This document shows, piece by piece, positions 1 through 13,233 of a stretch of DNA of 64,000 bases. The stretch's first letter is position 1. Every line of letters begins with the position of its first letter. The stretch is from assembly GCA_022414725.1 (NCBI GenBank), contig CM039462.1:6504021-6568020 (forward strand), given 5' to 3'. A model generated the notes under the pieces. It saw nothing but the letters and a program-made list of their open reading frames with translations. It was not told the origin of the DNA and searched no databases. The position numbers and the translations under genes are program-made. The DNA comes from Microglena sp. YARC (taxonomy: Eukaryota; Chlorophyta; Chlorophyceae; Chlamydomonadales; Chlamydomonadaceae).

Positions 1-1800
1 CCTCAAGACGTTCTCGAATAATCTTGGCGACCAGTCGAGAAGAGCACAGCGTACACTAGGAATCTCTCAAGCTGCAGGTTACCCCTGCTTCTCGCCGCCT
101 CCTTCTGCGGATTCGCTCAAGAACGGCAAAGTATTGGCTTGTTTGGTTTGCAGGCCGGCGCGAGTGCGATGCAATAGCAATAATGGCAATCTATGCCCAC
201 TCAGCGCCTGTCAGCGCACATCGTCAAGAAGTGTATAGCTACGACCACCTAAGTCTCACACGTATCTTTTAATCGAGAGAAGGGTTGAGGCTGATCATTC
301 AGCTCCAAGTCGGGTGCCACGAAAGAGTGTGGGAGAGGAGTGGCTAACGCTCGCTTGTCAATATTCTTGACATATACGCTCTGCTGATCAAGCCTGCATT
401 TTAGCAGAAAGTGACGTATACTTAACTCACAATCCGAGCACGGTTGCTCAGCCAGGACTTGCGTCGCGTCGCTGCTGGTGCGTAGTATCTGGTGTGGTGT
501 GTGTTGGTAGTGGTGTGGTGTGGAATACCTGTGTGTGCCAGCTGGAAGGTTGGATCGTGGGTAGAGCAGTGTCAGCTCGTACTAGATACATCATGGATTG
601 CGTCAATAGCGACAGGTGTGTGGTGAGGATAGCATGGAGTGGGGAGAATTGGCGGGAAGGTGGCATGTACGTTTGATATCGAAGGTAGACTGAGAATAAG
701 TCGCTGACAAAGGGACTCGACGCGAACCTGCCCACACTTGCGAACAATCTCATCTTACGTGAATGAGAACTTTGCATCACAACGCCGTACACGACATTGG
801 TTGTCATGATGCGGCAAATGATTTGCTGTATCGAGCCTGGCGTGCCATAATGCTCGTAGCGCCGGAGAATGCGCGGCGGTTGTACGAACCAGAATCCAGC
901 GAGAGAATGCGCGACCCGACGGGGAGAGAGTCGCAGCAAGATTTTCTCGGAGCTTTCAGTGTTATGGATCCTTATGAGCTACAGAGTGAATGAGGCGTGT
1001 GTGAAATGTGTGCAGGTAAGGAGCTGTGATCGAGTGGGAGGAGAGTCGAAAAGTAACTGGTATGGGCTGTGCTAAGCACAGCTACGAGTCTGTTTTGAGA
1101 ATTAGCTTCCCCTTCCTTGACGGTTACGGATGCTCACTCCTGCGGACAGTTTCTGAGTGTGAAAATGTATTGACTTGCCTTTCTTCGAGGCACATCTGAA
1201 CCACACTCTCGGTATTCTGCACTCACCTCTTCCTTTCTCGCATCATGCGATGACCTCCCAGTCCTGGGCCTTTCCACTCCGCCTGCTATCTGTGTACTCT
1301 CGACTCGGAGGTAGAGACTCAGTCATTCCGCTAGTTCCCGCAACCCGACGATCGCCTCCGCTCCTCTCGCCTCGTTTCTGTCAGGCACATCACTCCATAT
1401 TTCCCTTGTAGGGACCCCCCCCCACAGGTTCCCTATGTTGTGACTGACTCTTTGCGTAGCGTCAGAGCTACGTCACTACACCATTCCGCTGCACGGCCCC
1501 GCCACCTGATGCTCGGACTCGCTCTGACGAGAGTGTACATCGCAAGGATATCCCTGCAATCGGAGTGCTCGCAAATGGTCGATGTGACTCGATTCGAGAC
1601 GTTGACATGTGCCGCCGCTGAATGCGGAGGTCGGCATGTTGGAAGTGACTCGACTGGCGAACGTATTCACGCTAATGATGCCAATGAGTCGCCACCTGTA
1701 GTTGTGACCGACCGACAAGAACGACGGTGCAAGCCGTTCAGTGTCTTATTGCCGGAGCACGAGGACCATGTTCTCGCCGTGCATTCATTCACATTCATAT
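1..1800. other. Gene-free stretch at window start
   Basis: No reading frame here has protein-like composition or a recognisable motif. Open frames of 60-165 codons occur on both strands, overlap one another and give low-complexity translations. I see no tRNA, rRNA or clear repeat. It ends in a degraded helicase relic. Confidence 0.4.
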
Positions 1801-1802
1801 GT

Positions 1803-2505
1803 CTAGAGCTCAATCCATAATATCCCTCGTTGTGTTCCTCTCCCTTCCGATTTCGGATCGCCATGTCTTTCTGAACCCTTCTTCTTCATCTTCCCATGAA
1901 CCATGTTTTTTTGATGTATTCTCGCCATTACCTCGCAATACATCTTGAACAATGCCAACACTTGACTTCCTGAATGTTTTCCCAACTCGCCAGTTGTCGG
2001 TAGGACCATGCTTGCACAGTATTCCTGCTCAGCCAGGTACTTTCTGGTGAACTCTGACACCTTCCACGCATGGCCTTCAGGCTCTCCGTCCCCACCGTAC
2101 CACGCCACCGCGCCCTCGACCAGCCAGGCAAACAGTAGGCCGACTGGCCCTTCTGGCGACTTCAGTTTTCTCTTCATGGTTGGTCGCATTGCCGCATGAA
2201 AGCGGTCGCGGTTTTCGCTCTCCCCAGGATGAGGTCCCTGAAATACTGATAAAAGGGAATTGGCTAAAATTCTTTCGCCAAAGCACGATAACTCGGACAT
2301 CTCTGCTGTGTGATTGGTGTGTGGCCATGTGATTTGTTACTAAAATTGCGAGATGTTTTGCTATGACCGTCACCGGGTTCTTGTAAATGCCTTACGGGAA
2401 ACCGTCTCCTCCTAGTCAGCAGCTTGGACTTCGTTGGTCTTGAGCTTCTCACCAGGCTTGAGCTCGTGAAGACCGCGATTCTCGCTCCTATCTCTCTCTC
2501 TCTTT
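1803..2505 (-). pseudogene. Broken D5-like SF3 helicase (C-terminal part)
   Basis: Helicase remains spread over three minus-strand frames. Next to the gap, one frame gives a lysine-rich stretch (LKPGEKLKTNEV) that could be the region before motif C. A second frame (about 2373-2270) gives HLAILVTNHMATHQ and then VRVIVLWRKNFSQFPF, which resembles SF3 motif C (TNHxP) and the arginine-finger/PF stretch of D5-like helicases. A third frame (about 2300-1900) gives GLLFAWLVEGAVAWYGG and a T..Y..E pattern, typical of the domain after the ATPase in D5/P4-type primase-helicases. Family knowledge: these are replicative helicases of large DNA viruses, virophages and some plasmids. Several frameshifts and stops make it non-functional. 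The Walker A/B part would lie in or beyond the N gap. The assignment rests on motifs read by eye. Confidence 0.5.
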
Positions 2506-3505
2506 NNNNNNNNNNNNNNNNNNNNNNNNNNNNNNNNNNNNNNNNNNNNNNNNNNNNNNNNNNNNNNNNNNNNNNNNNNNNNNNNNNNNNNNNNNNNNNN
2601 NNNNNNNNNNNNNNNNNNNNNNNNNNNNNNNNNNNNNNNNNNNNNNNNNNNNNNNNNNNNNNNNNNNNNNNNNNNNNNNNNNNNNNNNNNNNNNNNNNNN
2701 NNNNNNNNNNNNNNNNNNNNNNNNNNNNNNNNNNNNNNNNNNNNNNNNNNNNNNNNNNNNNNNNNNNNNNNNNNNNNNNNNNNNNNNNNNNNNNNNNNNN
2801 NNNNNNNNNNNNNNNNNNNNNNNNNNNNNNNNNNNNNNNNNNNNNNNNNNNNNNNNNNNNNNNNNNNNNNNNNNNNNNNNNNNNNNNNNNNNNNNNNNNN
2901 NNNNNNNNNNNNNNNNNNNNNNNNNNNNNNNNNNNNNNNNNNNNNNNNNNNNNNNNNNNNNNNNNNNNNNNNNNNNNNNNNNNNNNNNNNNNNNNNNNNN
3001 NNNNNNNNNNNNNNNNNNNNNNNNNNNNNNNNNNNNNNNNNNNNNNNNNNNNNNNNNNNNNNNNNNNNNNNNNNNNNNNNNNNNNNNNNNNNNNNNNNNN
3101 NNNNNNNNNNNNNNNNNNNNNNNNNNNNNNNNNNNNNNNNNNNNNNNNNNNNNNNNNNNNNNNNNNNNNNNNNNNNNNNNNNNNNNNNNNNNNNNNNNNN
3201 NNNNNNNNNNNNNNNNNNNNNNNNNNNNNNNNNNNNNNNNNNNNNNNNNNNNNNNNNNNNNNNNNNNNNNNNNNNNNNNNNNNNNNNNNNNNNNNNNNNN
3301 NNNNNNNNNNNNNNNNNNNNNNNNNNNNNNNNNNNNNNNNNNNNNNNNNNNNNNNNNNNNNNNNNNNNNNNNNNNNNNNNNNNNNNNNNNNNNNNNNNNN
3401 NNNNNNNNNNNNNNNNNNNNNNNNNNNNNNNNNNNNNNNNNNNNNNNNNNNNNNNNNNNNNNNNNNNNNNNNNNNNNNNNNNNNNNNNNNNNNNNNNNNN
3501 NNNNN
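2506..3505. other. Scaffold gap, exactly 1000 N
   Basis: A run of exactly 1000 undetermined bases, so the size is probably a placeholder. Reading frames crossing it are artefacts. The flanks differ in kind (viral helicase relic on the left, 6.7-kb repeat unit on the right), so the join should not be trusted as a real adjacency. Confidence 0.98.
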
Positions 3506-4565
3506 AAAAAGAGGAGATAACGCTGGTGGGGTTTTTCTCTTTTCGTTATTATTCGTGTACCACCAGTTGAGGCCTTCCTATTAAAATATCCATTGGCCAC
3601 TTGCGCTGACCCAGCGGTTCAACCCGACCCCGCCCACGAGAGAAATGTTTTTCTCTAATTACCATCCACATTACCTACCACCAGCTTTCGACCGTTTTGT
3701 AGAAAAGGTTTACGTATAACTTATTATCATATTACAGTTTAGAAACAGGCTATTAGTTTGTTTAGTGCTACGGGCGAGTTTTGGCTTGAGCTACGGCGTA
3801 CCCAACCCTGGTACACACTCTGTTGCGGTATCGGAGGATGTTATAAACCGATCGTCAGCACGCGGAGGGAGGGGGTGACACGAGGAGGGGGGCTACTGAT
3901 TAGACCCAGACCCGGTATCAGAGGGGTTTTTGGCTGAAGCCCCCCCCCTTCCTGGGGGGCGGGAGCCCCCAGTTTCCTTCCCATCCCTATGATTTTTTTT
4001 ACTTTGTATGGAACCGGGTCCCGAGTCGAAATCGGAGGCCCCCTCCCGCTGTTAAGGGCGCCTGGAGGCCTGTCGCGAATTAAATTAAATTAATGCGCGG
4101 TCTGTTGAACCGCTGCATTCTTTAATATTTTCGTCCGCATAAATTGTTGTCCTCCCAATGTGAAAAAATTGTTGGCGCCTTACTGTGGTATTTGGCGAGT
4201 ACCGCGTCCACTGAAGTGTTTCCGCGTCCAGCTGACGTGTCCTAATGCGCCGGGTTATAACGGGATAACCCGATTACAAATCGGAAACACTCTTAAACCT
4301 GTATTCGCGTCGACCGACTGGTAACACCAGTTTCCGGCAAAATTTGATGACGTGCCGGGGCCCGATCGGGGTTCCTTGAACCGCGCCCCCCCCACCCCCC
4401 CCCCCCACCCCCCACGGTAAGGGTGTGTTTTCTAGTGGGCGTTTTCGGTCGCCGTTGAGTTCCGGTGAAAGTCCACGCTGGCATGAAGTGTTTCCAGTGG
4501 GGTTCCGCTAAATTTGCTATGTCCCGCTGAAGTCCACGCTGGCTTTTTTTTGACCGCTGAAAAGG

Positions 4566-4682
4566 CCGACGTGATCCTTCAGCGGATCCTGACGTGGAAC
4601 TTCAGCGGAAATGCAAAAACTTCAGCGGGGGCCCCTGAACCTCCGCTGAAGTTTTTTTCCATTCCGCTGAAGTCCAGTCAGA
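4566..4682. repeat. CCGCTGAAGTCC hairpin, copy 1 (degenerate)
   Basis: Counterpart of the hairpins in copies 2 and 3. Extra bases interrupt the arms, consistent with the poor quality of copy 1 or with decay. Confidence 0.6.
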
Positions 4683-5907
4683 GCGCGAGCACTCCGGCGG
4701 CAACCGCGTCATATTCTGAGCGCAACCCGAGCAGATATCCAGGATTTCTCCCACTCGACGTCTTGGAGGCTTCAGATCATCGACAATTTGACGGAAACCA
4801 GCCCCTCCCCACTGGAAACACACCCTAAGCGTAACCCCGATCCACCTTGGTTTCCTATAACAGGAGTAGAGTTCTTCAGTACACAAAAGCGGAATTTTCA
4901 GGCTCGAATCATGGGAAGTTGTCGAGAGAAGTTTTAGTTTGCGAAATAAATGTTACAGGACGCAGCGCGCGGCCGTATTTATAGGCTCGTAAAACCCTCG
5001 TTTTTAGGGTTCACGCGCTGCGGGCAAAGACAACTGGGGTTTATAGCAGCGACAGTCGAAGATTCTAGACTGTTGCGTAGCTATCTGACTACTATATCAC
5101 TGTTGTGGCAGTTTTACCGGGATAAGACGTTATCGTACGTCAGGTTGGTTATACGTACTGTCGGCATGCATAACGTTATCGTGCGACAGTTTTAGAAACG
5201 ATCAGAGCTGTCGTAAGAATGACCCTGTCGGGCACCCAGCGCGGGGGCACCAGGATCGGTGTCGCAGGAAAAATCAAGTAACGCAACATCATGCTTCGTA
5301 ATGTTTTCGGGCGAAGCTATGGTTGGTTACATCCTCCCAGGGGGTTAAATTTTGTTCCCCGATTCAAAAATTCAACCGGGAGGTTTAAAAAACAAACCTA
5401 CATTAGAGCGTCCATGCCTATCGAACCATAGTTCATTCAACAGCTAATCCTGTATGACCTGGCGGCAGTCAACTCGGGACCTGGGAGGACCACACCTGTT
5501 ACCGGTATGGCCACTATGCCGACTCAGCGACCGACGTCTGTCGGATAATAACCCTAATCATACCTAATGTGATGAATCCATCTTCACATGAGATATTCAA
5601 AAATAAACATATTTGGGGCTTAAACCTTGGGGACCCAAGCCAAGGACCTAAACACTCCAGACGGCAGTGGCTCCACTCTCCGTCGTGGCCTACTTCTATA
5701 CCGTTACAATCGGTTGGTGCGATCGGTTTGGGTGCCGTTCGCGTTCGCAACCCCCAAACAATCCGAATTTTTGGTTCGAGCTGCATTCCGACAGATCGTC
5801 TCATTTGCTTTAGTCCGCTTGAGATAAAAAGACTAGGCAGTCTCAATTGCACCGTCTTCTCATGCATATCCATTCATCTTCGACATTCTGGCTATGCCTC
5901 AACCTTC

Positions 5908-6065
5908 GCCATTCTGAACTTCATGCCCAGGCCATTCTGCATACCAAAACCAGGCCATTCTGAATTCCAAATCCAGGCCATTCTGAATCCCTACGCCAGG
6001 CCATTCTGAATTCCAAACCCAGGCCATTCCGAATTCCAAAACCAGGTCATTCTGAACTCCTAACT
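5908..6065. repeat. ~25-bp minisatellite, copy 1
   Basis: About six or seven imperfect repeats of GGCCATTCTGAATTCCAAA. The same block occurs at about 12614-12770 and 19336-19495 in the other unit copies. Confidence 0.85.
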
Positions 6066-6828
6066 CTGGCCATGCTCCTGCACTTCTCCAGCTCCCCCCT
6101 CTGCATCGGCACTGATCAATTCTTGTGCCCAGCTCTTGCTGTTTCAGCCGTAATGCCTTAACACTACCAACATTCAGAGTATGAGCGGCTGGCATACGCC
6201 TGGCAAGAACTGACTCTACCCCCCCCCCCCCCCCCCCCCCCCCAGCCCCCCCAGCCCTGCCAGGCACACACACTCACACACACACACAAGCACACAAGCA
6301 CACAAATCTCTATTCTTCTCATCTCTACCCTCGCCGACCAGCGTATGGGCCCGAAGCCAGCACTGATCATGCTACCCCCATGAGCCTAAGATAGCTACGA
6401 CTGATCATAGTAACCCCATGATCCTAAGTTAGGTACCAATGATCATAGTACCCCCCATGAGCCTAAGTTAGGTACCACTGATTGTAGCACCCCTATGAGC
6501 GGAAGCTATCTACCACTGATCATAGCACCATTGCTTTGATAGCCAAGGATTGTGACTCAACAAACAACGCTAAATACCATTCTTCGATGTGCAACATAAT
6601 TGATCACAATCTAGGTGGTTGGCTCCAGTGCAAGCAAACAGGCTGGCCCCCTCAACCTCACGCCTGGGAATAAGGCGTGCTATTTATTTATGTATTTTAT
6701 TCATCTAAACAGGTATCTGCAGTTATATACATGGTCTATACTTATTCTTCAATCATAGCACATTTCAGAGCAACCTTTTCGTCATCGAGGGACATCATAA
6801 GGCAATAATAAGCTCCCTGCTCAAAGAA

Positions 6829-7408
6829 TTAACAGGGAGGTTCCTCCGGTGGTCGGTGGCGGTACATAGGAGGAGGGTTTGGAGGTGAGGGAGGCATAGG
6901 AGGGGGAGCTGGAGGTGGTCGGTGGCGGTACATAGGAGATGGCATTTCATATGGTGGTGGGAACGCTCCATATGGAGGGGGATACATTCCATATGGAGGG
7001 GGATACATTCCATATGGAGGGGGATACATTCCATATGGTGGGGGATACATTCCATATGGTGGGGGATACATTACTTGCGTGCCTATGAGCTCAGCCTCCA
7101 GCAGGACCCTCATGATGCTATCAATCTGACTATCGTGAGCATTATTAAATTCCATCAGAAGGCCTGCAGGTCCTGTTGCCTCTTCAATGGAATCCAAGAT
7201 TCGCTTAGTCCTTTCCCCCTGGTAGCACCAAAACCTCTCAACAGGCGACGAGCAGTGGAGACCTTGTGGTCCATGGACTGGAGCAATCCCTTGTACTCAT
7301 CCCCGATGACCTGACGCTTGCTGACACCAGCCTGGGCAGCGGCATCAGTGCCAGCATTTGCTGCAATCAACAGCAGGGCAACAGCCAAAAGGCTGTATAG
7401 AAAAACAT
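6829..7408 (-). pseudogene. PPPYG-repeat secreted protein, frameshifted copy 1
   Basis: Matches the intact gene at 13532-14113 but lacks one base near 7390 (one fewer C before AAAAGGCTG) and one near 7221 (one fewer G in CCTGGGTAG). The product is therefore split into a signal-peptide part and a repeat part. In this version the upstream frame supplies another hydrophobic N-terminus starting MHMLPSTGDVF, so the true start of the family is not certain. Because copy 1 is rich in homopolymer indels near the gap, these may be consensus errors rather than mutations. Confidence 0.7.
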
Positions 7409-10189
7409 CACCTGTGGAGGGCAACATATGCATCTAGGGTCAGGGTGGAGGTCAAGGTTTACCTTCTTGCCAGACAGTTATATTTTAGCACATCACAGAC
7501 GAGGAGAAGGGGGTAGGAGTGCATGGTTTATCTCCAGCATGCTACAGAGCCTGGTGATCAGAATTGTCCGGTTACATTCTGTGCTTACATTCTCCTTCCA
7601 AACGTATACCCAGCCTAGGCCTTTAACACAAGCAGAATAGCCTGGTGCAACGAAATAACCCGCTGAGAAACCGCTGTTGTACGTTTTTCTAGTCTGCCAT
7701 CCTAAGCCCTCATAGCACCAATGGAGACTGGTCTTTAGTAGAGGAACACCCCAGTTCCACTCCCATGTCATTCTGTGGGCTATGAGAAAAGTGCTTGAAA
7801 AGTACATTTGTTTAAATCCAGTTTTTTCCTCCCCGCCCACCCACCCCTAAAACATTTGGAGGCCAATAACTCTTTACCTGCTGGCCGCTGCTGGGCAAAA
7901 TAAAAATAAGACCAGATTCTTCATCCTCTCAAAAAGCTCTAAACATTTGGAGCATGGTGTCAGACCTTTTTTTGCCCCCCCCCCCCCCCCTCGGCATGCA
8001 CTTCCGTTTTATAGCAGGATTCGCGGGGATCCTCTAAATGCGATATGCCCAAGCATTGGAGGAGAAACTTTCGCCCTATTGTGCAAGCTGAAACTGCTAA
8101 CGTGCTGCTTTGCAGTCTGTGGGCTGGAGGCGGGATAGGAAAGTTAGGGTTACGGCTGTCTTGTATCGCACCCTTGTATCGAGTACACCCTAAGCACCGT
8201 AGTAGGGTTCTTTGTATCGCACCCTAACGAGAAGTGGTTACTGGCTTACGAGAAGTCGGTTACTGGTCGTTCAGAGGAGAGCCCTGGTTCACAGCCCAGG
8301 GAAAACTTCTAGACTCAGGGAAACCTTCGCAAGGGTGAAATTCGATTTATGTACAAGCCCGTTTGATTCGGAGCCCCCCAAAAGCCTAGCGGCGTCGAGG
8401 TACATTATAGCATTATACACGACGAATTCCCTCGACATAACAGAGGCTTTAAACAACTTGTGTGAGTTTGTATGTTGTGTTGAAGCAGTTAAATTGAACA
8501 CAAGTTGAACACGAAGCAGTTAAATTGAACATGTGTTTCTTGTGCTCTGCTGTTTGTTTTATGAACAGCCAAGCACATAAAAAAGAATAATCTCAGGAAC
8601 TCTGGAGAGGTAAAACAGGGTTAAGGAAGAGGAATCGTCTCAGAAACCCGACCTCGACTGAAGTGTACGCAGCACGTTCGCGCAGCAAGGAACGCTATCA
8701 CTAGGTAAGACCACAGGTACATGCCACTGTTGACCACAAAGGGTGAAAGGGGTGATTGAGTGACCCCTTTGTTACCCCGTTGTCCGTCCGACTGACCGAC
8801 CGACCGAAAAATTTAAGCCTGACACGCCAGCCAACGGTCTCGAAACTAACTCGCTTCCGTTGCTACCGCACCCGTCGCTCCGTCGCGAACACTCTCCGTC
8901 AATTTGTACCGTCGCATGCGACACTGCATAGAACTTGATCATGCTGGTATCCAGCCATAACAGAAGAAAACGCTGGCTCGTGATGAAGTAGGGCTGTCTT
9001 GTCTCATCTGAACCTGACTCCAGGTCGCGAGCTAACTGAGTTCCGACACGCGACAATTCCTGGGCATAAATCCCCTGGGACGCCCTGGGATAAGACGCCC
9101 TACGGAAGGTGTTTGGTTATTGCTGCGTGGGCGTGAGAAAGGCTGGTGAAGAAGATTGGATGAAAAACAGGGCCACTGATCACGCGGTTTTGTCACGTTT
9201 ACACTTGAACTCAAAGATACAATTCGAGGAAGAGAAGTGCGCAATTGTCAGGCTGGTGCAAGCTTGTGCTAAAGTAGGTCGTTAACAACGTAGGCCCAAT
9301 CAGGATTGTTTGAGAACAGTACAGAGAAGTGTCTGATGGAAAACTGTGAGGTCCCAAAGAGTGATCAAGCTCAAATACCTGGCAATTGACGTTGGGCGAG
9401 AATGCGTTACTGGAACTTTTGGCAATGCCGAGCCTCTGATGAAGCGCAAGTAAGAGAGGTCCGGAGGAGGTACTGCGCAGGAGGTGCCGCGCGCAGGGTG
9501 AGACTGGAAAGGGCTCGGGCACTGGTCGAAATGGCTCCACCTGAGGCGTGTGAGGCGTCCGGGGCGTCAGATCGGCGTTCAACGTCATGCGCACGCAATC
9601 AATCTTGCATGCTTACCTATCGGTGCTCTTGTGAGAGTTAACGCTGGTGGGGTTTTTCTCTTTCGTTATTATTCGTGTCCCACCAGTTGAGGCTTCCTAT
9701 TAAATATCCTATTGGGCCACTTGCGCGTACCAGCGTTCAACCCGACCCCCGCCCACGAGAGAAATGTTTTCTCTTGTTACCTCCACATTACCTACCACGC
9801 AGCTTCGACCGGTTTTGGTAGAAACGGTTACGTAAGACTTATTATCATATTACAGTTTCAGAAACAGGCTATTAGTTTGTTAGTGCTACGGCGAGTTTGG
9901 CTGAGCTACGGCGTACCCACCCTGGTACCCACTCTGTTGCGTATCGGAGGATGTATACCGTCGTCAGCACCGGAGGGGAGGGGTGACACGAGGAGGGGGG
10001 CCTACGATTTAGACCCAGACCCGGTATCAGAGGGGTTTTGGCTGAGCCCCCCCTTCTGGGGGGCAGGAGCCCCCATGTTTCCCTTCCCAGCCCTATGATT
10101 TTTTTTACTTTGTATGGAACCGGGTCCGAGTCGAAATCGGAGGCCCCCCTCCCCTGTTAAGGGCGCCTGGAGGCCTGTCCCGAATTAAA

Positions 10190-10560
10190 TTAAATTAATT
10201 CTGAATGCAGTTGATTTTAATTTAGTTCAATTTATTTATTTATTTAATGTTGTGTTATTTAATTCGATTTAATTCCATTCAATTAAGATTGATAAACGTA
10301 GTTTGAATGCATTTAATTGCTTTAATTTTTATGAATTCGTATCGGATTTGTTTTAATTTATATAATGATGTAATTAAATTTCATCATTGAATCGATTGAT
10401 GTTTCAGCATTGTTAACTATAAAGTGGGAAAAGGGTTGTTGATTTTTAAGCAGTATTGAACGTTTCTGTAATGTAATACAATGCATGTACGGTATGTAGA
10501 ATGGCTGTATTCTTAAGAATTTGATGCAAGAAAAATGAGGCCAATCAGGTGTCTGGTTGA
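10190..10560. other. AT-rich spacer in the tandem unit (also about 16885-17260)
   Basis: Made of TTTAATTTA/AATTAAAT words, in strong contrast with the GC-rich flanks and absent from copy 1. No coding frame is supported. Confidence 0.7.
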
Positions 10561-10789
10561 TTTTATGGAATTTGTACAAGGTATTGCATGTTTCGGCCTA
10601 GCCCAGACGTGAACGGTATGTCCCATCCTCCTGAACGTTTTTTTGGCCAGCGGCAGGTGGCGTGGCTTGCCCCTGCCCCCGCCCCTGCCCCCGCCTGGTG
10701 CCCCTTCCCGACCCCTGCCCGAGTTACAGCCTGTTTCTATTATAGGAACTGACTGGTATATTATAGGTATATATGGGATAACTGTTCTG

Positions 10790-10856
10790 CTATAGATCAG
10801 TGATTTCCACTGATCTATAACAGCGCGTTTCCGCGCGCGCACGCTGTTATAGATCA
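10790..10856. repeat. TATAGATCAG inverted repeats (also at about 17488-17554)
   Basis: ATAGATCAGTG is followed after five bases by CACTGATCTAT, and a third TATAGATCAG copy lies about 30 bp downstream beyond a GC-rich CGCGCG stretch. An 11-bp perfect stem is possible. Confidence 0.7.
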
Positions 10857-11346
10857 GTAGATCAGATAAAAATCCTGTTGACCGCGCATCTGTCCTGTTG
10901 ACCGCGCATCTTTATATTTTCGTCCGCATAAATTGTTGTCCTCCCAATGTGAAAAAAATGTTGCGCCTTACTGTGGTATTTGCGAGTACCGCGTCCCACT
11001 GACGTGTTCCGCGTCCCACTGACGTGTCCTATGCGCCGGGTTATACGGGGATAACCCCGATTACAATCGGAAACACTCTTAAACCTGTACTTCGCTCGAC
11101 CGACTGGTACACCAGTTTCCGGCAAAATTTGATGACGTGCCGAGGCCGATCGGGGTTACCTTGAACCGCGCCCCCCCCCCCACCCCCCCCACGGTTAAGG
11201 GTGTGTTTCTAGTGGGGTTTTCGGTCGCCGTTGAAGTTCCGGTGAAGTCCACGCTGGCATGAAGTGTTTCCAGTGGGGTTCCGCTGACATTTTGCTATGT
11301 CCCGCTGAAGTCCACGCTGGCTTTTTTGACCGCTGAAGGCCGACGT

Positions 11347-11462
11347 GGACTTCAGCGGATCCTACGTGGACTTCAGCGGAATGCAAAACTTCAGCGGGGC
11401 CCTGACCCTCCCGCTGAAGTTTTTCCATTCCGCTGAAGTCCACGTAGGATCCGCTGAAGTCC
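11347..11462. repeat. ~52-bp-arm inverted repeat (hairpin), copy 2
   Basis: The left arm has GGACTTCAGCGG twice and then ACTTCAGCGGG. The right arm (from about 11410) is its near-perfect reverse complement, with a loop of about 11 bases. Upstream are further direct CCGCTGAAGTCCACGCTGGC units, so the arm is itself built from a shorter repeat. It could form a cruciform or an RNA hairpin. Confidence 0.8.
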
Positions 11463-12613
11463 AGCCCGGCGAGCACCGGCGAGCACCGAGTATTCTCTCC
11501 AGGATTCTCTCGATGAGGTTTGAGGCTTTCAGATCATCGACAATTTGACGGAAACCAGCCCCTGCCCCACTGGAAACACACCCTAAGCGTAACCCCGATC
11601 CACCTTGGTTCCTATAACAGGAGTAGAGTTCTTCAGTACACAAAAGCGGAATTTAGGCTCGAATCATGGGAAGTTGTCGAGAGAAGTTTTAGTTTGCGAA
11701 TAAATGTTACAGACGCAGCGCGCGGCCGTATTTATAGGCTCGGTAAACCCTCGTTTTTAGGGTTCACGCTGCGGGCAAAGACAACTGGGGTTTATAGCAC
11801 GACAGTCGAAGATTCTAGACTGTCGTAGCTATCTGACTACTATACACGTTGGCACCGATAACGTTATCGTACGTCAGTTGGTTATACGTACTGTCGGCAT
11901 GCATAACGTTATCGTGCGACAGTTTAGAAACGATCAGAGCTGTCGTAAGAATGCCCCTGTCGGCACCGCACCAGGATCGGTGTCGCAGGAAAAATCAAGT
12001 AACGCAACATCATGCTTCGTAATGTTCGGGCGAAGCTATGGTTGGTTACATCCTCCCCAGGGGGTTAAAAATTTTGTCCTCAAAAATTCAACCGGGAGGT
12101 TTAAAAACAAAACCTAATTAGACGTCCATGGCCTATCGAACCATAGTTCATTCAACAGCTATCCTGTGACCTGGCGGCAGTCAACTCGGGACCTGGGAGG
12201 ACCACACCTGTTACCGGTATGCACTATGCCGACTCAGCGACCGACGTCTGTCGGATAATAACACTAATCATACCTAATGTGATGAATCCATCTTCACATG
12301 AGATATTCAAAAATAAACATATTTGGGCTTAAACCTTGGGGACCCAAGCCAAGGACTCTAACACTCCAGACGGCAGTGGCTCCACACTCCGTCGTGGCCT
12401 ACTTCTATACCGTTACAATCGGTTGGTGCGATCGGTTGGGTGCTGTTCGCGTTCGCAACCCCCAAACAATCCGAATTTTGGTTCGAGCTGCATTCCGACA
12501 GATCGTCTCATTTGCTTTAGTCCGCTTGAGATAAAAAGACTAGGCAGTCTCAATTGCACCGTCTTCTCATGCATATCCCATTCATCTTCGACATTCTGGC
12601 TATGCCTCACCTT

Positions 12614-12770
12614 CGCCATTCTGAACTTCATGCCCGGGCCATTCTGCATACCAAAACCAGGCCATTCTGAATTCCAAATCCAGGCCATTCTGAATCCCAC
12701 GCCCAGGCCATTCTGAATTCCAAACCCAGGCCATTCCGAATTCCAAAACCAGGTCATTCTGAACTCCTAA
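12614..12770. repeat. ~25-bp minisatellite, copy 2
   Basis: Same CCATTCTGAATTCC array as in copy 1, with the same order of variant units, so it was duplicated with the whole 6.7-kb block. Confidence 0.85.
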
Positions 12771-13062
12771 CTCTGGCCATGCTCCTGCACTTCTCCAGCT
12801 CCCCCTCTGCATCGGCACTGATCAATCTTGTGCCCAGCTCTTGCTGTTTCAGCCGTAATGCCTTAACACTACCAACATTCAGAGTATGAGCGGCTGGCAT
12901 ACGCCTGGCAAGAACTGACTCTACCCCCCCCCCCCCCCCCCCCCCCCAGCCCCCCAGCCCTGCCAGGCACACACACTCACACACACACACAAGCACACAA
13001 GCACACAAATCTCTATTCTTCTCATCTCTACCCTCGCCGACCAGCGTATGGGCCCGAAGCCA

Positions 13063-13233
13063 GCACTGATCATGCTACCCCCATGAGCCTAAGATAGCTA
13101 CGACTGATCATAGTAACCCCATGATCCTAAGTTAGGTACCAATGATCATAGTACCCCCATGAGCCTAAGTTAGGTACCACTGATTGTAGCACCCCTATGA
13201 GCGGAAGCTATCTACCACTGATCATAGCACCAT
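13063..13233. repeat. ~41-bp ACTGATCATAG repeats (also 6360-6530, 19785-19953)
   Basis: Four to five imperfect units that each contain CTGATCATAG, then CCCATGAGCCTAAG and TAGGTACC. TGATCA is palindromic. No function is evident. Confidence 0.75.

Larger units (their letters stand above)
3518..9637. repeat. 6.7-kb tandem unit, copy 1 (deleted form)
   Basis: Begins at TAACGCTGGTGGGG and matches copies 2 and 3 in order. It lacks about 700 bp present in the others (the AT-rich spacer, copy 2 about 10197-10905) and has many one-base insertions and deletions, mainly in homopolymers and densest near the N gap. That pattern suggests poor consensus quality. It holds the minisatellites, the hairpin and a frameshifted copy of the PPPYG gene. 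Apart from that gene I see no supported coding region. Confidence 0.85.

Noticed and set aside
763..993. 76-codon plus-strand frame near the window start
   Set aside because: No homology signal or motif, overlapped by equally long frames, no promoter-like context.
2424..3600. Long open frames crossing 2506-3505 on both strands
   Set aside because: They consist almost wholly of undetermined bases in the scaffold gap.
6220..6243. Poly-C runs (also about 12925-12946, 19647-19668) as functional elements
   Set aside because: Length varies between copies as expected for homopolymer slippage or sequencing error.
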